A stretch of 64,000 nt of DNA from Skeletonema tropicum (GCA_037178625.1 CM074130.1:3162001-3226000), one strand, 5' to 3'. Shown: positions 22,637 to 34,424, counted from the stretch's first letter. Notes: generated by a model from the sequence alone, not told the origin. Program-made: numbers and translations.

Positions 22637-23917
22637 ATGAAACAACTCGTTGGCACGATACTTCTATTGATAGGCTCTCCAAGTCATCAATTTCAGGCAG
22701 TACCGTCGTTTATCAGTAAAAGTCCTGGTAGAGGCGCGTTGACATCAAAATCTCCAAGCTTGTGTATAGTCACAAATGATGATGATGAATTATCTCCATC
22801 TGAAACCGAAACCAAAATATTGCAACTAGCTCAATCTCATTTTACAGGCCAAGCTCTGCTCACACTGATTCGTGTAGGCGTGATAGATGTGCTACAAACG
22901 ACAGAAGCACTTACAGTAGATGAAATCATTACAAAGATCAATGGCACCAATAAGAAGAGCACATCTACAATCAATCAGGAAGCCTTGTTTCGATGTCTTA
23001 GACTAGTGTGTACCTCAGGGGTAGTAGGAGAAACAACAAAACAAATGAATGGTAACATGGAGTCAGCATACTTTGTAACAGACATGGGTGCTCGCCTACA
23101 AACTAATGCAGATCAAAGCATGGCTCCTTTCATATTACACTGGCTGGAAAATCCTTTATGGAATGCATGGTCGCAGTTACCGAGCTTTGTTGAAAGTGAA
23201 TCTGACGGAAACATTCCACCTTTTTATCGAGCGAATGGCGTTTCTGCTTCGGACTTTTACTTACAAAATACAGAGTCATGCTCTCACCGGAATTCCGTTG
23301 CTCGATATGCATCAACGAAAGAAATCACGTCTATACTAGAAGCAATGAAACAATCAACAAGTTTGAATGAGGCCGCTCTATCAGAGAAAGTTATTGTAGA
23401 TGTCGGTGGTGGCTATGGTGATTTTGTTACTACATTAAAGGAATCTATACCTGCCGTAGGCAAGTGTTATTGCCTCGACCTTCCAGATGTGATAGCAGAT
23501 GCAAAAACAACAGTATCCACAAGCAGCAACAATAACCCTACACTAGTGGCAGGCAATATGTTTGAACCAACAACCATTCCACCATGTGATATCATTTTCA
23601 CCAAGCATGTCCTCTGTGATTTTTCAGACGAAGATGTAGTACAAGCTCTGTTATCATTTCGAAAAGCATTGGCCAACTCAAACGAAGGAAAGGTAGTAAT
23701 TATGGATGCAGTGCTTCCCAATGGCGATGATCTCAATGGGAAGTGGAACGCAGCAGTTAGCTTTGATGTGTTGTTAATGCTGTCAGGGAGGCGAGGTGAG
23801 CGATCCCGATTGGAGTGGTCTAATCTTGCGAAGAAAGCTGGGTTTGTTTTGGAAGATGTGTTGGCAACAACAGCCGTGACTGTAGACTTGGCTGTGTTGT
23901 CGCTGGAATCGCCATAA
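22637..23917 (+). CDS. SAM-dependent O-methyltransferase (Methyltransf_2 family)
   Basis: This is a 426-residue intact frame. Residues 60-190 resemble the helical dimerisation domain. The Rossmann core follows with VIVDVGGGYGDF (SAM loop), the acidic CLDLPDV strand end, and GNMFE. The usual catalytic-base region reads KHVLCDFSDED where plant COMT-type enzymes have KWICHDWSDEH, so the expected His is a Cys. Family members methylate hydroxyls on phenolics, indoles or flavonoids; the substrate here is unknown. The N-terminus is hydrophobic and then FISKSPG, compatible with a plastid or secretory presequence. Confidence 0.8.
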   Translation: MKQLVGTILLLIGSPSHQFQAVPSFISKSPGRGALTSKSPSLCIVTNDDDELSPSETETKILQLAQSHFTGQALLTLIRVGVIDVLQTTEALTVDEIITKINGTNKKSTSTINQEALFRCLRLVCTSGVVGETTKQMNGNMESAYFVTDMGARLQTNADQSMAPFILHWLENPLWNAWSQLPSFVESESDGNIPPFYRANGVSASDFYLQNTESCSHRNSVARYASTKEITSILEAMKQSTSLNEAALSEKVIVDVGGGYGDFVTTLKESIPAVGKCYCLDLPDVIADAKTTVSTSSNNNPTLVAGNMFEPTTIPPCDIIFTKHVLCDFSDEDVVQALLSFRKALANSNEGKVVIMDAVLPNGDDLNGKWNAAVSFDVLLMLSGRRGERSRLEWSNLAKKAGFVLEDVLATTAVTVDLAVLSLESP

Positions 23918-23942
23918 TAATATTATTTCTTGCCTGTTGTAT

Positions 23943-24557
23943 TCACCGCTTCGTTACAACTGAAAAGAAGCCTTCATCATTGTCCACCACCATTTTTGAC
24001 TTGACACTGTGCATTTTCATCACCGCCTTGGATTCTTTGGAACCATTCAATTGCCACTCATCTTCTTGGTCGCTATCCGGATTATTTCTACGAAGTGGCA
24101 TCCTCCCCAAGCCACGGGGATCATCATACACTTCTTGATCGGTCAAAGTATTGTCTGAACCAGCGTTGCTGTTGTCCCCATCAATGCCCAATTTTTTTGA
24201 ATCCAACAACACCGATGCACATCTCATAATCCCAGCAACATCTACACGTAATTGATGCCTCCTCTCTGGAGACTAGACGACGTACATCAATGAAGGCACC
24301 GCCGAGCAAGAGTTGCCAATTCTTCATCCGATATTTTGTCAGGATTTGTATCATCAGTTGAACTGAGACGCAATTCAGTAACAGACCACGATGGTGGAGG
24401 AGGAACTTGGATGGCGTTGGGTGGCGCATCTTGAGAAGTAGTCAGAACTAAAGTTGTTGAAAAAAGACCATCTGAGTAGCCTACTATTTTTCCTCGTCTG
24501 CAAAGTCATGGAGGAGACGAGCCTAATTGGCTTTCGTAGAACAAAAACAGCTGTCAT
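23943..24557 (-). CDS. gatC: GatC, glutamyl-tRNA(Gln) amidotransferase subunit C, frame-broken
   Basis: Three overlapping minus-strand frames together give about 203 residues. An Arg-rich, acid-free N-terminus suggests mitochondrial import. Then come ISDEELATLARRC and, in the other frames, a LIDVRRL segment and QLRVDVAGIMRC, followed by a tail ending DEGFFSVVTKR. This order and the ending match GatC. Frames join if one base is skipped at each of 24460-24465 (six-A run), about 24293-24294, and about 24274-24276. GatC with GatA and GatB amidates Glu-tRNA(Gln) in organelles. The three breaks mean either poor assembly or a pseudogene; intron readings would need implausible 37-38-nt introns. Divergent from the Clp gene. 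Confidence 0.6.
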
Positions 24558-24857
24558 GGTTGATGTGTTTGTGCTCGTGCTCGTGTCTGGTTCTGCTTCG
24601 CTTAGTTGCTTGTGTGTTGTTTGAGAGGAAAAGGGGGTGATTTTTTCCCTCTAAACTCAGTGGTTGCAATAAATACTCCCTTGTATAGATTATTTATTGT
24701 TGTCGTAAAGAAGTACAGGAAAATAATAAATCTGTCGACGCATAATGAAGTAAGGTGAACTATTACCACGTAAGTAGCCGCACGAGACAGCACGCTTCCT
24801 GCGGATTGCTTTTGCTTTTGATTTCACCATCCCGTTTGCATTCCACAAATCTTCACC

Positions 24858-27780
24858 ATGGCGAGGGGAAGAGTGATCGCGGCGTTGGCAGCTGCCTCGA
24901 TCGGTGCAACCACTGCTTTTGCTCCCTCACCTGCTCGATCAATCGTTTCTCCATCATCTCAGATCAAACAAACTGGGTTTGCATTTTCACAGCAGAATTA
25001 CGTGCACAATGTCGCCACCTCAGCTACGAAGATGTTCATGTCCTCACCGACAACAAGTGCCATGGATCGCCTCTCAGACGGAGTCATTAAGGCCATCTCA
25101 TACTCTCAAAATGCAAGTGCCAATGTCGGCTTGGATATTCTTGACAGCGAAATGCTTGCTGTAGGAATGGTGCGATCTGCAGGTGCAAGTGATATCGAAG
25201 CACGTAAGATATTGACCAGTTTCGGCATATCTCCAGATGGTGCTTTGAAAGCTGCAGAATCGATTCTTAAGGAGAAAGGTCTTGGCAACGACGGTGCTAC
25301 TGTACAAGGTGCTTCAGAATTACCATTTTCTCCTGCTGTCAAGACGGCACTTAGTGATTCTTTAGCCATTGCAGAGAGAATGTCACCTGGGTCAGATGCA
25401 GAAGTCCTTCCTGGACATGTGTTGTTGGCATTACTAGAATACGATGATCGGTACAAAGTCGCTACAGAGGACTTTTCTAAATGTGCAGCGTTGGCAGTAT
25501 TGAAAAAGACTACGGAGGATTCTCCAGTAGCTCGTGCGTTTGATGGGACAGAATTTTGTCGTAATTTGGCAAGTGATATGCAAAACAAGGTAGTCACCAA
25601 TGCCAATGGAGCACAAGTAACTGAAATACGCGAGAGAGAGGTGATTGAAATCGGCAATGCTGGCGGATCTACTCCAACATTGGAAAAGGTTGGAATCGAC
25701 TTGACTGAAATGGCGAAGGAGGGACGTCTGGATGCAGTGTATGGACGTGAGAACGAAATCCGAATGTGTCTCAGAACACTTGGTCGTCGGCGCAAATCGA
25801 ATCCTTGTCTCATTGGAGAGGCAGGTGTTGGTAAAACTGCTATTGCCGAAGGTGTTGCACAGGTTCTTGCAGGTGGATATTATGTCTTTGATGACAAGGG
25901 CGAAAAGTGGTGGTGGATGGGGTCTTCGTAATCCATTCCGCAACAAAGAAAAGGACAACCAGAAATCTGTGGCGGGTATGAGTCAAGCAGAAGTGGAGAA
26001 ACTTCCTCCTTTACCTCCATGTCCTCGTGCACTTCAAGGGTTCCGCGTTGTGTCGGTTGATATGGCTAGTCTTATCGCAGGTATGAAGTTCAGAGGTGAT
26101 TTTGAGGAAAGAATTCAAAAGCTGATTCAGGAAGCATCTGCTACTCCAACAATCTTGTTCATTGACGAACTTCACACTCTGCTTGGAGCCGGTGGCGGAG
26201 GAGGTGACGGCGGCATGAGTGCGGCTAATTTAATGAAGCCTGCCCTCGCGCGAGGTGAAATACGCGTGATTGGAGCAACAACTGTAGCAGAATATCGTCA
26301 ATACATTGAAAAAGATGGAGCTCTCGAGAGACGTTTTCAACCAATCATGGTGAATGAGCCTTCTGTTGACGAAGCCATCGAAATTCTTAATGCTGTCACT
26401 CCTAGGTACGAAGAATTCCATGGTGTGAGGTACACTCCATTTGCAATTGATGCCGCTGCACGATTGGCAGAAAGATATGTTGCTGATCGTTTCCTACCAG
26501 ACAAGGCCATTGATCTGATCGATGAGGCTGGTTCCATGGTTAAGCTAGAAGATGATGGCGAGCAAGATGATTTGCCTGAAGATTTCTTTGTAGTAACTGA
26601 AGAGAACATAGCTACGGTTGTTTCCGAAATTTCAGGCATTCCCAGTTGGCAAACTCGACCGTGACGAGAAGGCGAAGCTGATTCGATTGGAGCAAGATAT
26701 CTCTGATAGAGTCAAGGGTCAAGATTCAGCTGTTCGATCAGTGTCAAAAGCCATCCGTAGAGCTAGGAGTGGTCTTCGCGATCAGACCAAGCCTGTGGCA
26801 ACCTTCATGTTCTGTGGTCCTACTGGTGTAGGAAAAACAGAGCTCTGTAAAGCTCTCGCTCAAACATATTACGGAAGAGAGAAGGATATCATTAGAATCG
26901 ACATGAGCGAGTACATGGAACGTTTCTCAGTAAGCAGATTAGTTGGTTCTCCTACCAGGATATGTCGGCTATGACGAAGGTGGCCAGCTCACAGAAGCAA
27001 TCAGGCGCAAACCACACTCTGTTGTGCTATTTGACGAGTTGGAGAAGGCTCACGAAGATGTACTCAACATCCTCTTGCAAATCTTAGATGAAGGAACCTT
27101 GACAGATGGCAAAGGGCGCACCGTTTCGTTCAAAAACTGTATCTTCGTCATGACGTCCAATGTCGGTAGTAAAGAAATTATCCAGATATCTAGAGGCGAA
27201 AATCCAACTGCTGAAGACGGATCAACTGCTGGCATGTCAATGGAAGGAGCAGTCAAGAATGAGCTCGAGAAAAAGATGAAGCCTGAGCTTTTGAATCGTA
27301 TCGATGAGATTGTTGTTTTCAAGCCACTAGAAGACGATGTTCTCATCTCGATTGCCAAGGGAATTCTAGACGAAACCGTAGGCCGGGCTTCAGCAGAGCA
27401 AGACATGGACGTTACGGTCACACCAACTCTCACTGCAATGGTTACACAAGAAGGAGCCTTCAGTGCTGCGCAATTCGGAGCGAGACCGATGCGTCGTGCA
27501 GCCAAGCGGTATCTCGAAGATACTCTCAGTGAAGCCATCATGCGAGAATTCCTCAACGAAGGCGATGAAGTCATTGTCGACATGGCGAAGTGAAGCCGAA
27601 TCAGACGGATTCAGAGGTGATGATCGCGAGATTGTCAAGATCACACGAGTCACTAATGGAAGAGATAGTATGCTCATTCCCGTGGATAGCGAGGCTGGCA
27701 TAGGAAGCATTGAAAGCAATGCGATGGATGCATTGAATAGACCGATGCCGCCGTTGCCTGATGTCGATGGTTTCATGTAA
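24858..27780 (+). CDS. Plastid Hsp100/ClpC-type AAA+ chaperone, frame-broken
   Basis: This encodes about 930-970 residues. The signal peptide ends at TTA before FAPSPA, a textbook diatom plastid presequence. The order is Clp N-domain (about 70-220), then first AAA module with [17 protein letters not shown] and ALERRF, a short middle region (so ClpC rather than ClpB), and second AAA module with [17 protein letters not shown] and MTSNVGS. It should unfold stromal proteins, usually for ClpP. Single-base skips at 26641-26643, 26954 and about 27585-27588 restore the family sequence. A fourth discontinuity near 25903 is either another break or a 118-nt intron (25873-25990, phase 1) that neatly joins AQVLA to EVEKLPP. 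It ends in an acidic tail, PLPDVDGFM. Confidence 0.75.
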
Positions 27781-27834
27781 TGGTAATGATTTCGCCCGCC
27801 TGCTATGCCAACTAGTAAGCATTAACTTCTTATA

Positions 27835-28651
27835 TTACTTTCTCCTATTTTTGTACTTTTCTAATCCTTGATGAAACTCATCAAGCTGCAACCCATGGGG
27901 TGTGCGAACGCCGGTAACACCAAATGCATTTGCCAAGTCACCTACGTGATCACCCCAATTGCAGTCATCAAAAAAGAGCATCTCATCATATGGAATACCA
28001 GATTGCTTGTGTAGCAACTTGAAGTGGCTAGTCTTTCTGGACGTCAATTGTCCTTCTCTTCCTATTTGTGAATAAGAGATCATGTCTTTCATCATTACAC
28101 CATCAACGATTTCGATACCATTTATACAAGCACGACTATATGACGGTTCCAAGCTTGTCGACGCAACTGCAATCTTGACTCCCTCAGTATTTCGGATTTG
28201 TCGCCAATTCTCTCAGTGCCAATCTAGCTCCAGGATAGAGTTCCACAACTTCTTCATCATCATTAGCATATCCACCCCAATCAAAACCTTTATTGTTGCC
28301 TCTTCTCCTTCTTGATGGTACCTTCATCCCTACGGTTCCAAGTTGACTATTGTTGTCACTTGGGTCTAGGGGTCCCTCGACAGGTATTGACGGCATGCCT
28401 GACAGTTCATGCATTTCAGGAGTCCATAAGCAATCGTCTAGATCAAATACAATCATACTGGGCAAGTCATTATTATCATTAGAGTTGCATGATGATGATG
28501 CCGCTGCCGCCGCTGCGCTGCTTCCTTTGCCCATGTTGAAATACGATTCTGATTTTTGTCTATGACCGACAGAAAATGAGCAACCAACAACTAGTAATGC
28601 TGCCGATGAGAAAGATAGGCGTTGCAGTGCTCTAATGCTAGTGGCTGCCAT
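27835..28651 (-). CDS. MDP1-type magnesium-dependent HAD phosphatase, one frame break
   Basis: This encodes about 271 residues over two frames. The first frame has a hydrophobic or Ser-rich leader, a poly-Ala/Ser stretch, then the HAD nucleophile motif VFDLDDCLW and VELYPGARLALREL. The second has AVASTS, LEPSYSRACI, the Lys-containing HFKLLHKQSG and the acidic FFDDCNWGD motif. Together these are the HAD motifs of MDP1/NIF-like acid phosphatases. Skipping one base at about 28184-28188, where a TGA interrupts, joins the frames. Substrate is unknown; family members act on protein phosphotyrosine or sugar phosphates in vitro. Confidence 0.75.
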
Positions 28652-28947
28652 CGGCTACTGATTCACAGTTCATACAGTAGCTTACAGTAGCCAAGTTTGG
28701 GACCTTCTGGACGGACGATGACGATGGTCATGGTTGTTACAACCTTTGTTACTCGGCTAGTTACCATACTCGTTACTGGTTACATACTCGTTACTCGTGT
28801 TAGTGTTACGTGTCACCGCACACGTTACAGACATGAGACATGCCATCGTGGTGATGATGTGACAATGACAATGATCCAAAAAATCCACCGTCCACCGCTA
28901 GCATCATAATCACTCTGAGCAGCTAGCTAATAACGAGCATAAGAACC
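28652..28947. other. Divergent promoter region with TCGTTACT-like repeats
   Basis: This 296-bp region lies between the MDP1 and Sec10-like starts. Several GTTACT-containing words (ACTCGTTACT, CTGGTTAC) recur at about 28735-28825. They could be shared cis-elements or simple low complexity. No gene is seen. Confidence 0.35.
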
Positions 28948-31900
28948 ATGTCACGGCAACAACGACGCTCTCAAAGCAACCAAGACCTTGGCTGGTCTTT
29001 GATACCAAAGAAAGGCGGCGCCGGCGGTGCAACAGCCTCCACAATATTATCAGCCTCTACTGTAGCATCTTCCTACCCAACTCTCACTTCCGGTGGGTTG
29101 TATGATATGGACACTCTCAATGAAGATCTCGTGACAGCCCATCGACCATCTCCATCGGCATTTCACGACATTACCGAACCCAAAATGGATAGTTTGCGAG
29201 CTCTTAACAAAAACAAGGCTACTTTCAAAGATATGATTCGCGCCGCTGATGCAGATGTTGCCAACCACGCGGCGAGGATGAGGAAATTAAATGAATCTGC
29301 TGACGAGGGAAGTGCAGGAAAGGATGCATCGTCGTGGAGAGAGCGAGAGGAGCGGAGGAGGAAATGGGATGCCAAAGCGGATGCATTGAAGAAGGAGGCA
29401 CCGACTATTCTGAGGTTGGCGGACACTCCCATTGAGGGGGTAACACAGGCAGAGGTGACAAAAGAACGGATGGCGCGGTGGCAGAGAGCATTGGAATTAT
29501 ATGTGTACTGTCCAGAAGAAAAGGGGGTGGACTGGTTGAAACTACTGGAAAAACTAATGGAAGGATGCGGGGAGGACGAAGAAGAAATGTTAGAGGCACT
29601 CTCACAGGCATCCCAGGTGTGTACCAATTTACTCGATCAAACATCCCTCGCTTCACGTGATGCAGCTGATGCCATGACAGAGGCAGAAGATGCCTATCAC
29701 ATCCGTCTTGAAGCTCATACCATGCTTGCTGATCGTGTTTCAGGAACAAGCTGAGAAAATTGAGGAGCAATTTAGGACCAATGGACGAGCTGCATTGAAA
29801 ATTGGGCAGCAATTGGAACTTGCCGAGGCAAAGAAACGACAATGTGACACTGCATCACTTTTGATCCGTCAATGGTGGATGATGGAGAATTTGGCAGAGC
29901 AGGAAGTGTTGAGTGGAGAAGAATTGCAAGTTGATGAAGAGGTGAGGGGGGTGATACCCAGCTCATCTTGTCGCATGGATCCGCTCTTCACATCGTCCGG
30001 AGAATAGTTTGGAGGCAGCCCGGGCACTCAAGGCTTTGAGGACTGTTGTGAAAAGTAGAGGGAATTCGGCCAGTGGGACTCTTTTGGATCCCACTTCACG
30101 CCGCCGATTTGATTTGACGAGTAAATTGATTCAACGTACTTCTGTAGCGTTGGAATCTAGATTGCTCAATGCGTTCTCGGAGATTTATGTGGCCGGGGGA
30201 ACATATGACTTTTCGTCTCCCGATGCAGCCACCAGGCCAGGAAGATTAAATTGGATTGAACTACGCAATTTGGCCATGGCTTTGTCGAACTTTGATGGTG
30301 GAAGAGGTCTTCACAAGCGTTATGTTCAAATGGTGGTTCGTTCGCGCTTCCCAGAGCTACACCATGGGAAAGGTGAAAATGACGATAGTGACAGTGATGA
30401 AGATGACGACCATCTCGATATGGATAGCATGAGGCAAAAACTTTCTAACCTCTTTCATCGCGTCAACGAAGTATGCACCGCTGAATTTCAGCTCATTTCG
30501 AACTGTATTCTCGTCGCCACCTGTTGGCAAGGGCGACGCCACATTTGATCTCACATCATTATCGGATGCTGTCCCATTCCAAGTCGCAAGAACATTGCTC
30601 CAGCGTGTTATTAGTGATCCTCGTGATGGGTTACAAGCCCGAATCAATGATCTGCTAGAAAGCATTGATCGACGCGGCGATTTCGATGCTGGTGCAAAGA
30701 AGTTGGACACCTTTGTTGTAATTCATGAAAAGGCAGCTGGATTATTTACCATGCTGAAGGAGTCAGCACAAACCATGCTCATGGCCAACAGCAAAAGTAG
30801 AGCGGATGAAGACCAAAGGTCGGAAGAATACCAAGCAGTCAGTGATGAAAACAAGCGAGCGGTAGCGTCGCTTATCCAATACTTAACCACACAGGAAATG
30901 TCACTCAGCAGTAGTCACCGTCGAGGATATCTTAATCTCGAACTCAGGCTCCTTCATCATGAATGCTGTTACTGCTTGGATCGTACTGGAGCCAAACTTG
31001 TTATGCCGAAACGTGGTAAGGAGACTGCCAGGCACAATCAAACATTGGGGCAAGTAGGAGGTCCTGCAACATACGAGGCGCCTGTCATGCCACTAGACAA
31101 AAATCATTTGAAGAAGGTTGGATTTAGTGGATTGTTGAATGGTGTATTAAAGTCGTCCGTTTTACGCCAGCCATTGATGCACGCAACAGATTCACTCGCC
31201 AGGGCACGTCTCATGTTTGGTATGGGACAAGGGTTTGGTGATATGGATTCAACTGCGAGGGTGATCACTGGAATCTTTTCGCAGATGTGTACGTTTTATG
31301 GCAACTCTTTCCTATTTCCAATTATTGAAGTGATGGGCGACCTTTTAGACACAAAGCCCCCAGCAGCACCACCAAACCTGCCTTTCGACGAAAACTCGCC
31401 TGCTCCCGATCTTGGTGTCGACGGTTCGTTTTGGGTAGGAATCGAAAGAATCCATTCTGCAGCCAAGGCATTTGATCGCGAGTTGTGGGCAGAGCAACGG
31501 AAAGGAAGCGAGCGTGTGTGGGAAATTCTTGAAGCGACTGGCAGTCACACTAGTTTGACTCTTGCTAAGGACCAGCGAGTAAGCTTCTTCCAAGAGTTAG
31601 AGGAGAGGGGCGAGACTGCCATATTGCGTGCTCTTGACACTATCAGTACTCATATTTCTTGGGTCCTAGTTGCGGGCAGTGAAAATATGTTGAAAAATCG
31701 TGTCCTCAAAATGGGTGATAGAAGTGGAGGTCCATATGCTGTGCCAGCTGGTTCAGCGCTTGATAACTCAAACAGTCCAGCAGTGAAATCGTTGACCTTT
31801 TGCTTGAGGGCTCAATTTGTTCACATTCAAGCAGCGCTCACCCCGCAATCTCTTTCTGCATTTTGGACTGCCTTGTCAATGAGACTTTATGACATTCTGG

Positions 31901-32325
31901 GCACACGTCTTCTCCAGCATTACTATGTGTCAATGGTTGGAGCTGTTAATCTGTCAAGAGATGTGGAGGCTCTTCGTTCAGTTGCAATGCTTGCCGGCAC
32001 CGATCATCAACATTGGGACATGCTGCGTGAACTTCTCACCCTTTACATGACGCCACCGAATGCACTCAAGACAATTCTAGTTGGACCCGAAGGTGATCCG
32101 AACTCTGGAAAGGGCTTATTTGGGCAGGCTGGAAAGGTCCAGGCTCTTGTGTTCATGAGTAGACGTGTAGACTATCGTGTGAAGGTGGGTAATGTAATTC
32201 AAAAGAGTGCCTGGGTTGTAGAACTTCTCGAAGATCTGGGTGTGCCGGATCCCACAGATGGAAATGTCAACATAGCAATGTATTCGGCGCAATCATTGAG
32301 GAACAGAAGGCTTAAGCTTAGTTAA
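28948..32325 (+). CDS. Sec10-like exocyst subunit, three frame breaks
   Basis: This encodes about 1,124 residues after skipping one base at 29738-29740, 29999-30000 and 30496-30498. The N-terminus is disordered, then Lys/Glu-rich coiled coil, then a long all-helical region without membrane spans. Blocks such as RVISDPRDGLQARINDL, GAVNLSRDVEALRSV and the terminal LRELLTLYMTPPNALKTIL resemble Sec10 (Exo70-like helical bundles). The exocyst tethers secretory vesicles to the plasma membrane. The first break could instead be a 127-nt in-phase GT-AG intron (29617-29743), but the sequence it would remove looks coding. Sec10 is the best fit, but another helical tether subunit is possible. Confidence 0.55.
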
Positions 32326-32390
32326 AACGTGTTTCTCTTCAAAGCATAGTATAAGTAATCATGCATCGTGCAAGCACTATTTGTAGCCAT

Positions 32391-33323
32391 TCAACTCTCT
32401 TTCTCGGATTGTTCTGGATCTTCTTTTGAGAAGCGTCTCTTATCAAACAAAAAGTTTTCTCCATCCCATAGACTTTTTTGATCTGTGTCCGAAGCCCAAC
32501 GTTCGTAACCAATTATTCCGTGTCTCAGACTCCTCACATCCTTACAACCCAGTTTGTTCTTCAAATATGATCCCACTTTTACGCATCGGATTCCACCTGT
32601 GCAGAAAATGTACACGGGTTCGTTTGGATCGATTGCATCGGATTGTACTCTATCATCTAGTACTGACCAAGTTTCTGAGAACGTTTTTGTATTGAGTGGT
32701 TGAGCAGATTGAAAGGTTCCTTGGTCGCTTTCGTAGTCATTTCGACAGTCAAACAATTGAATATTGCTTTGTTGAAGCTGTTGATGCCAGTCTTCAGCAT
32801 CCAACTCAGTACCAGCATCACTCCAATCCAAAGGCACATCACCATCCTCCAGTGGTATTCCGTCCCTCAGAATGTAATCACGCGTCCTTACAATTAATCT
32901 GTCAAACGTAGACACATTGCTGTCAACCACTTCGCCTAAATTCGGAGGATTCTGTTCAAATGCATCAAAGGGTAGACAGCCCTCTTTACCGAACGTCTGC
33001 AAAAGCAATTGAAGCTGGTCTCCGATAGGCACTGCAAACTGAGCATTGATTCCTTCAGAAGCCACATAGACTGTACCACGCACCCCAGGTATTAGAAGCA
33101 GTTCTTCAAACAGTGTATCACGTACAGCTTCAGGATTGGATATGGGCACAAACCGATAAAATGAAAGTAGCTGCAGCTCAGAGTCGGTAAATAATGTTGA
33201 TGGCCGGAATGATCTTACAGCCGAGGATCCAGAAGTTTCAATTGAAAACGAGTGCACGACCACGAGCAAAAGTGCAGCTTGGATGACAAGAGCCTCGAGG
33301 ATGCGCACTGATGATAGCACCAT
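32391..33323 (-). CDS. TrhO/YceA-type rhodanese, tRNA U34 hydroxylase, plastid-type
   Basis: This encodes 310 residues from the ATG at 33323. The N-terminal acylphosphatase-like domain (YRFVPISNPEAVRD, then GTVYVASEGINAQ) and the rhodanese domain with active-site loop CTGGIRCVKVG and HGIIGY are the family hallmarks. Bacterial TrhO makes 5-hydroxyuridine at wobble position 34 of tRNA. The start at 33323 gives a signal peptide ending VVHS before FSIETS, a plastid-type site. The frame stays open upstream to 33785 through palindromic repeats, but that extension encodes low-complexity RILGFG-like repeats and is unlikely to be protein. It ends 65 bp from the Sec10-like stop. Confidence 0.85.
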   Translation of the reverse strand: MVLSSVRILEALVIQAALLLVVVHSFSIETSGSSAVRSFRPSTLFTDSELQLLSFYRFVPISNPEAVRDTLFEELLLIPGVRGTVYVASEGINAQFAVPIGDQLQLLLQTFGKEGCLPFDAFEQNPPNLGEVVDSNVSTFDRLIVRTRDYILRDGIPLEDGDVPLDWSDAGTELDAEDWHQQLQQSNIQLFDCRNDYESDQGTFQSAQPLNTKTFSETWSVLDDRVQSDAIDPNEPVYIFCTGGIRCVKVGSYLKNKLGCKDVRSLRHGIIGYERWASDTDQKSLWDGENFLFDKRRFSKEDPEQSEKES

Positions 33324-33395
33324 GGTTTTTTGCTTGGGTCGAGAAAAAATGGTTATGGGTGATGGTGCGTGATTGGTGATAAGTATGGGTCGGGG

Positions 33396-34424
33396 TGTTA
33401 CATCGAATCCTAGGATTCTGAAAATCCTAGGATTCGATACCGGCGAATCCTTGGATTTCGGAATCCTAGGATTCGTGAGGGGGCTGCACATCGAATCCTT
33501 CGATTGTCCGAATCCTAGGATTCCTGCTCCGAATCCTAGGATTCGCCGGCTCTGATCCATCGAATCCTTGGATTGATGGGCGAAGATGAAGACACCTCGA
33601 CCCTCGACCGACCATGATACGATACATATCGCTGCTATGCAGCAGTAGATAAGGAGGGGCATCAAGTAATTACAAAGGCAACCAACCCGCTCCCTCGCCT
33701 CTAATATGATTAAAGACGACGGCTTAGTCATCTGGAGCGGAAGGAAACGCCACGACGTCGCCTGCACGGTACAAAAACTTTGCATAATTATTCGTTTCCG
33801 TCGAACACAACAATCAACTACAATTCAATGCAAACGGCGAAGATATCGATCAAAAAAGCATTAAAAATTCATTATTACGATAACATGCAATTAATGATAG
33901 ATTGAGGGGAATATGACATTTATCAAGTATTACTTCGAATAATTTACATCACATACCAACAATTAATAATAACATAGTCTATCTGATACTTTAAACTCTG
34001 TATTATGTACTACCAAGACATGCACATCCATTAGAAGCGTATGATTGAATGGTACATGAATAACAACTCATTTGTTGTTATTGACTTTGTTGTTGTCGGC
34101 TATCTCGAGTGCTGATTATTGCGTACTCTGGATGTGAAAATTAAATTATGTCGGTCGACGTGTGTATTGGCGATGGTAGCGCCGAGAATAATAACGGTCG
34201 AGAGAACATCGTCGGAATAATAATCTAAAATAATGTGAAGTAAGTATCTGCTATGTTGTTGCTGCAGTAGTAGTCCTCTCTAGTAGGCGTTACTTCATCA
34301 TCGTGGAGTTCTTTTTCAAGCAAGCCCTTGCCAGAATCCTAGGATTCGGACGGCATGTTTTATCGAATCCTAGGATTCGGAGCAGGAATCCTAGGATTCG
34401 GAAATCCAAGGATTCGATGTAACA
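33396..34424. mobile_element. Palindrome-rich element with long inverted ends
   Basis: This is a roughly 1,029-bp segment whose ends both read TGTTACATCGAATCC inward. Each end holds a cluster of the 16-bp palindrome CGAATCCTAGGATTCG and variants, about eight on the left (33403-33580) and four on the right (34333-34416). The spacer words CCTGCTC between palindromes are shared in inverted orientation. The AT-rich middle (33590-34320) has no gene. GGGG lies outside both ends, which may be a short target duplication. It occupies the divergent promoter between the TrhO and membrane-glutaredoxin-like genes. Confidence 0.6.

Noticed and set aside
24264..24463. Two 37-38-nt introns in GatC
   Set aside because: GT-AG pairs in the right phase exist, but they are far shorter than every other intron in the window (61-137 nt) and would delete conserved GatC residues.
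33324..33785. N-terminal extension of the TrhO gene
   Set aside because: The frame is open, but the added residues come from the palindromic DNA repeats (RILGFG-type peptides) and would hide the signal peptide at 33323.
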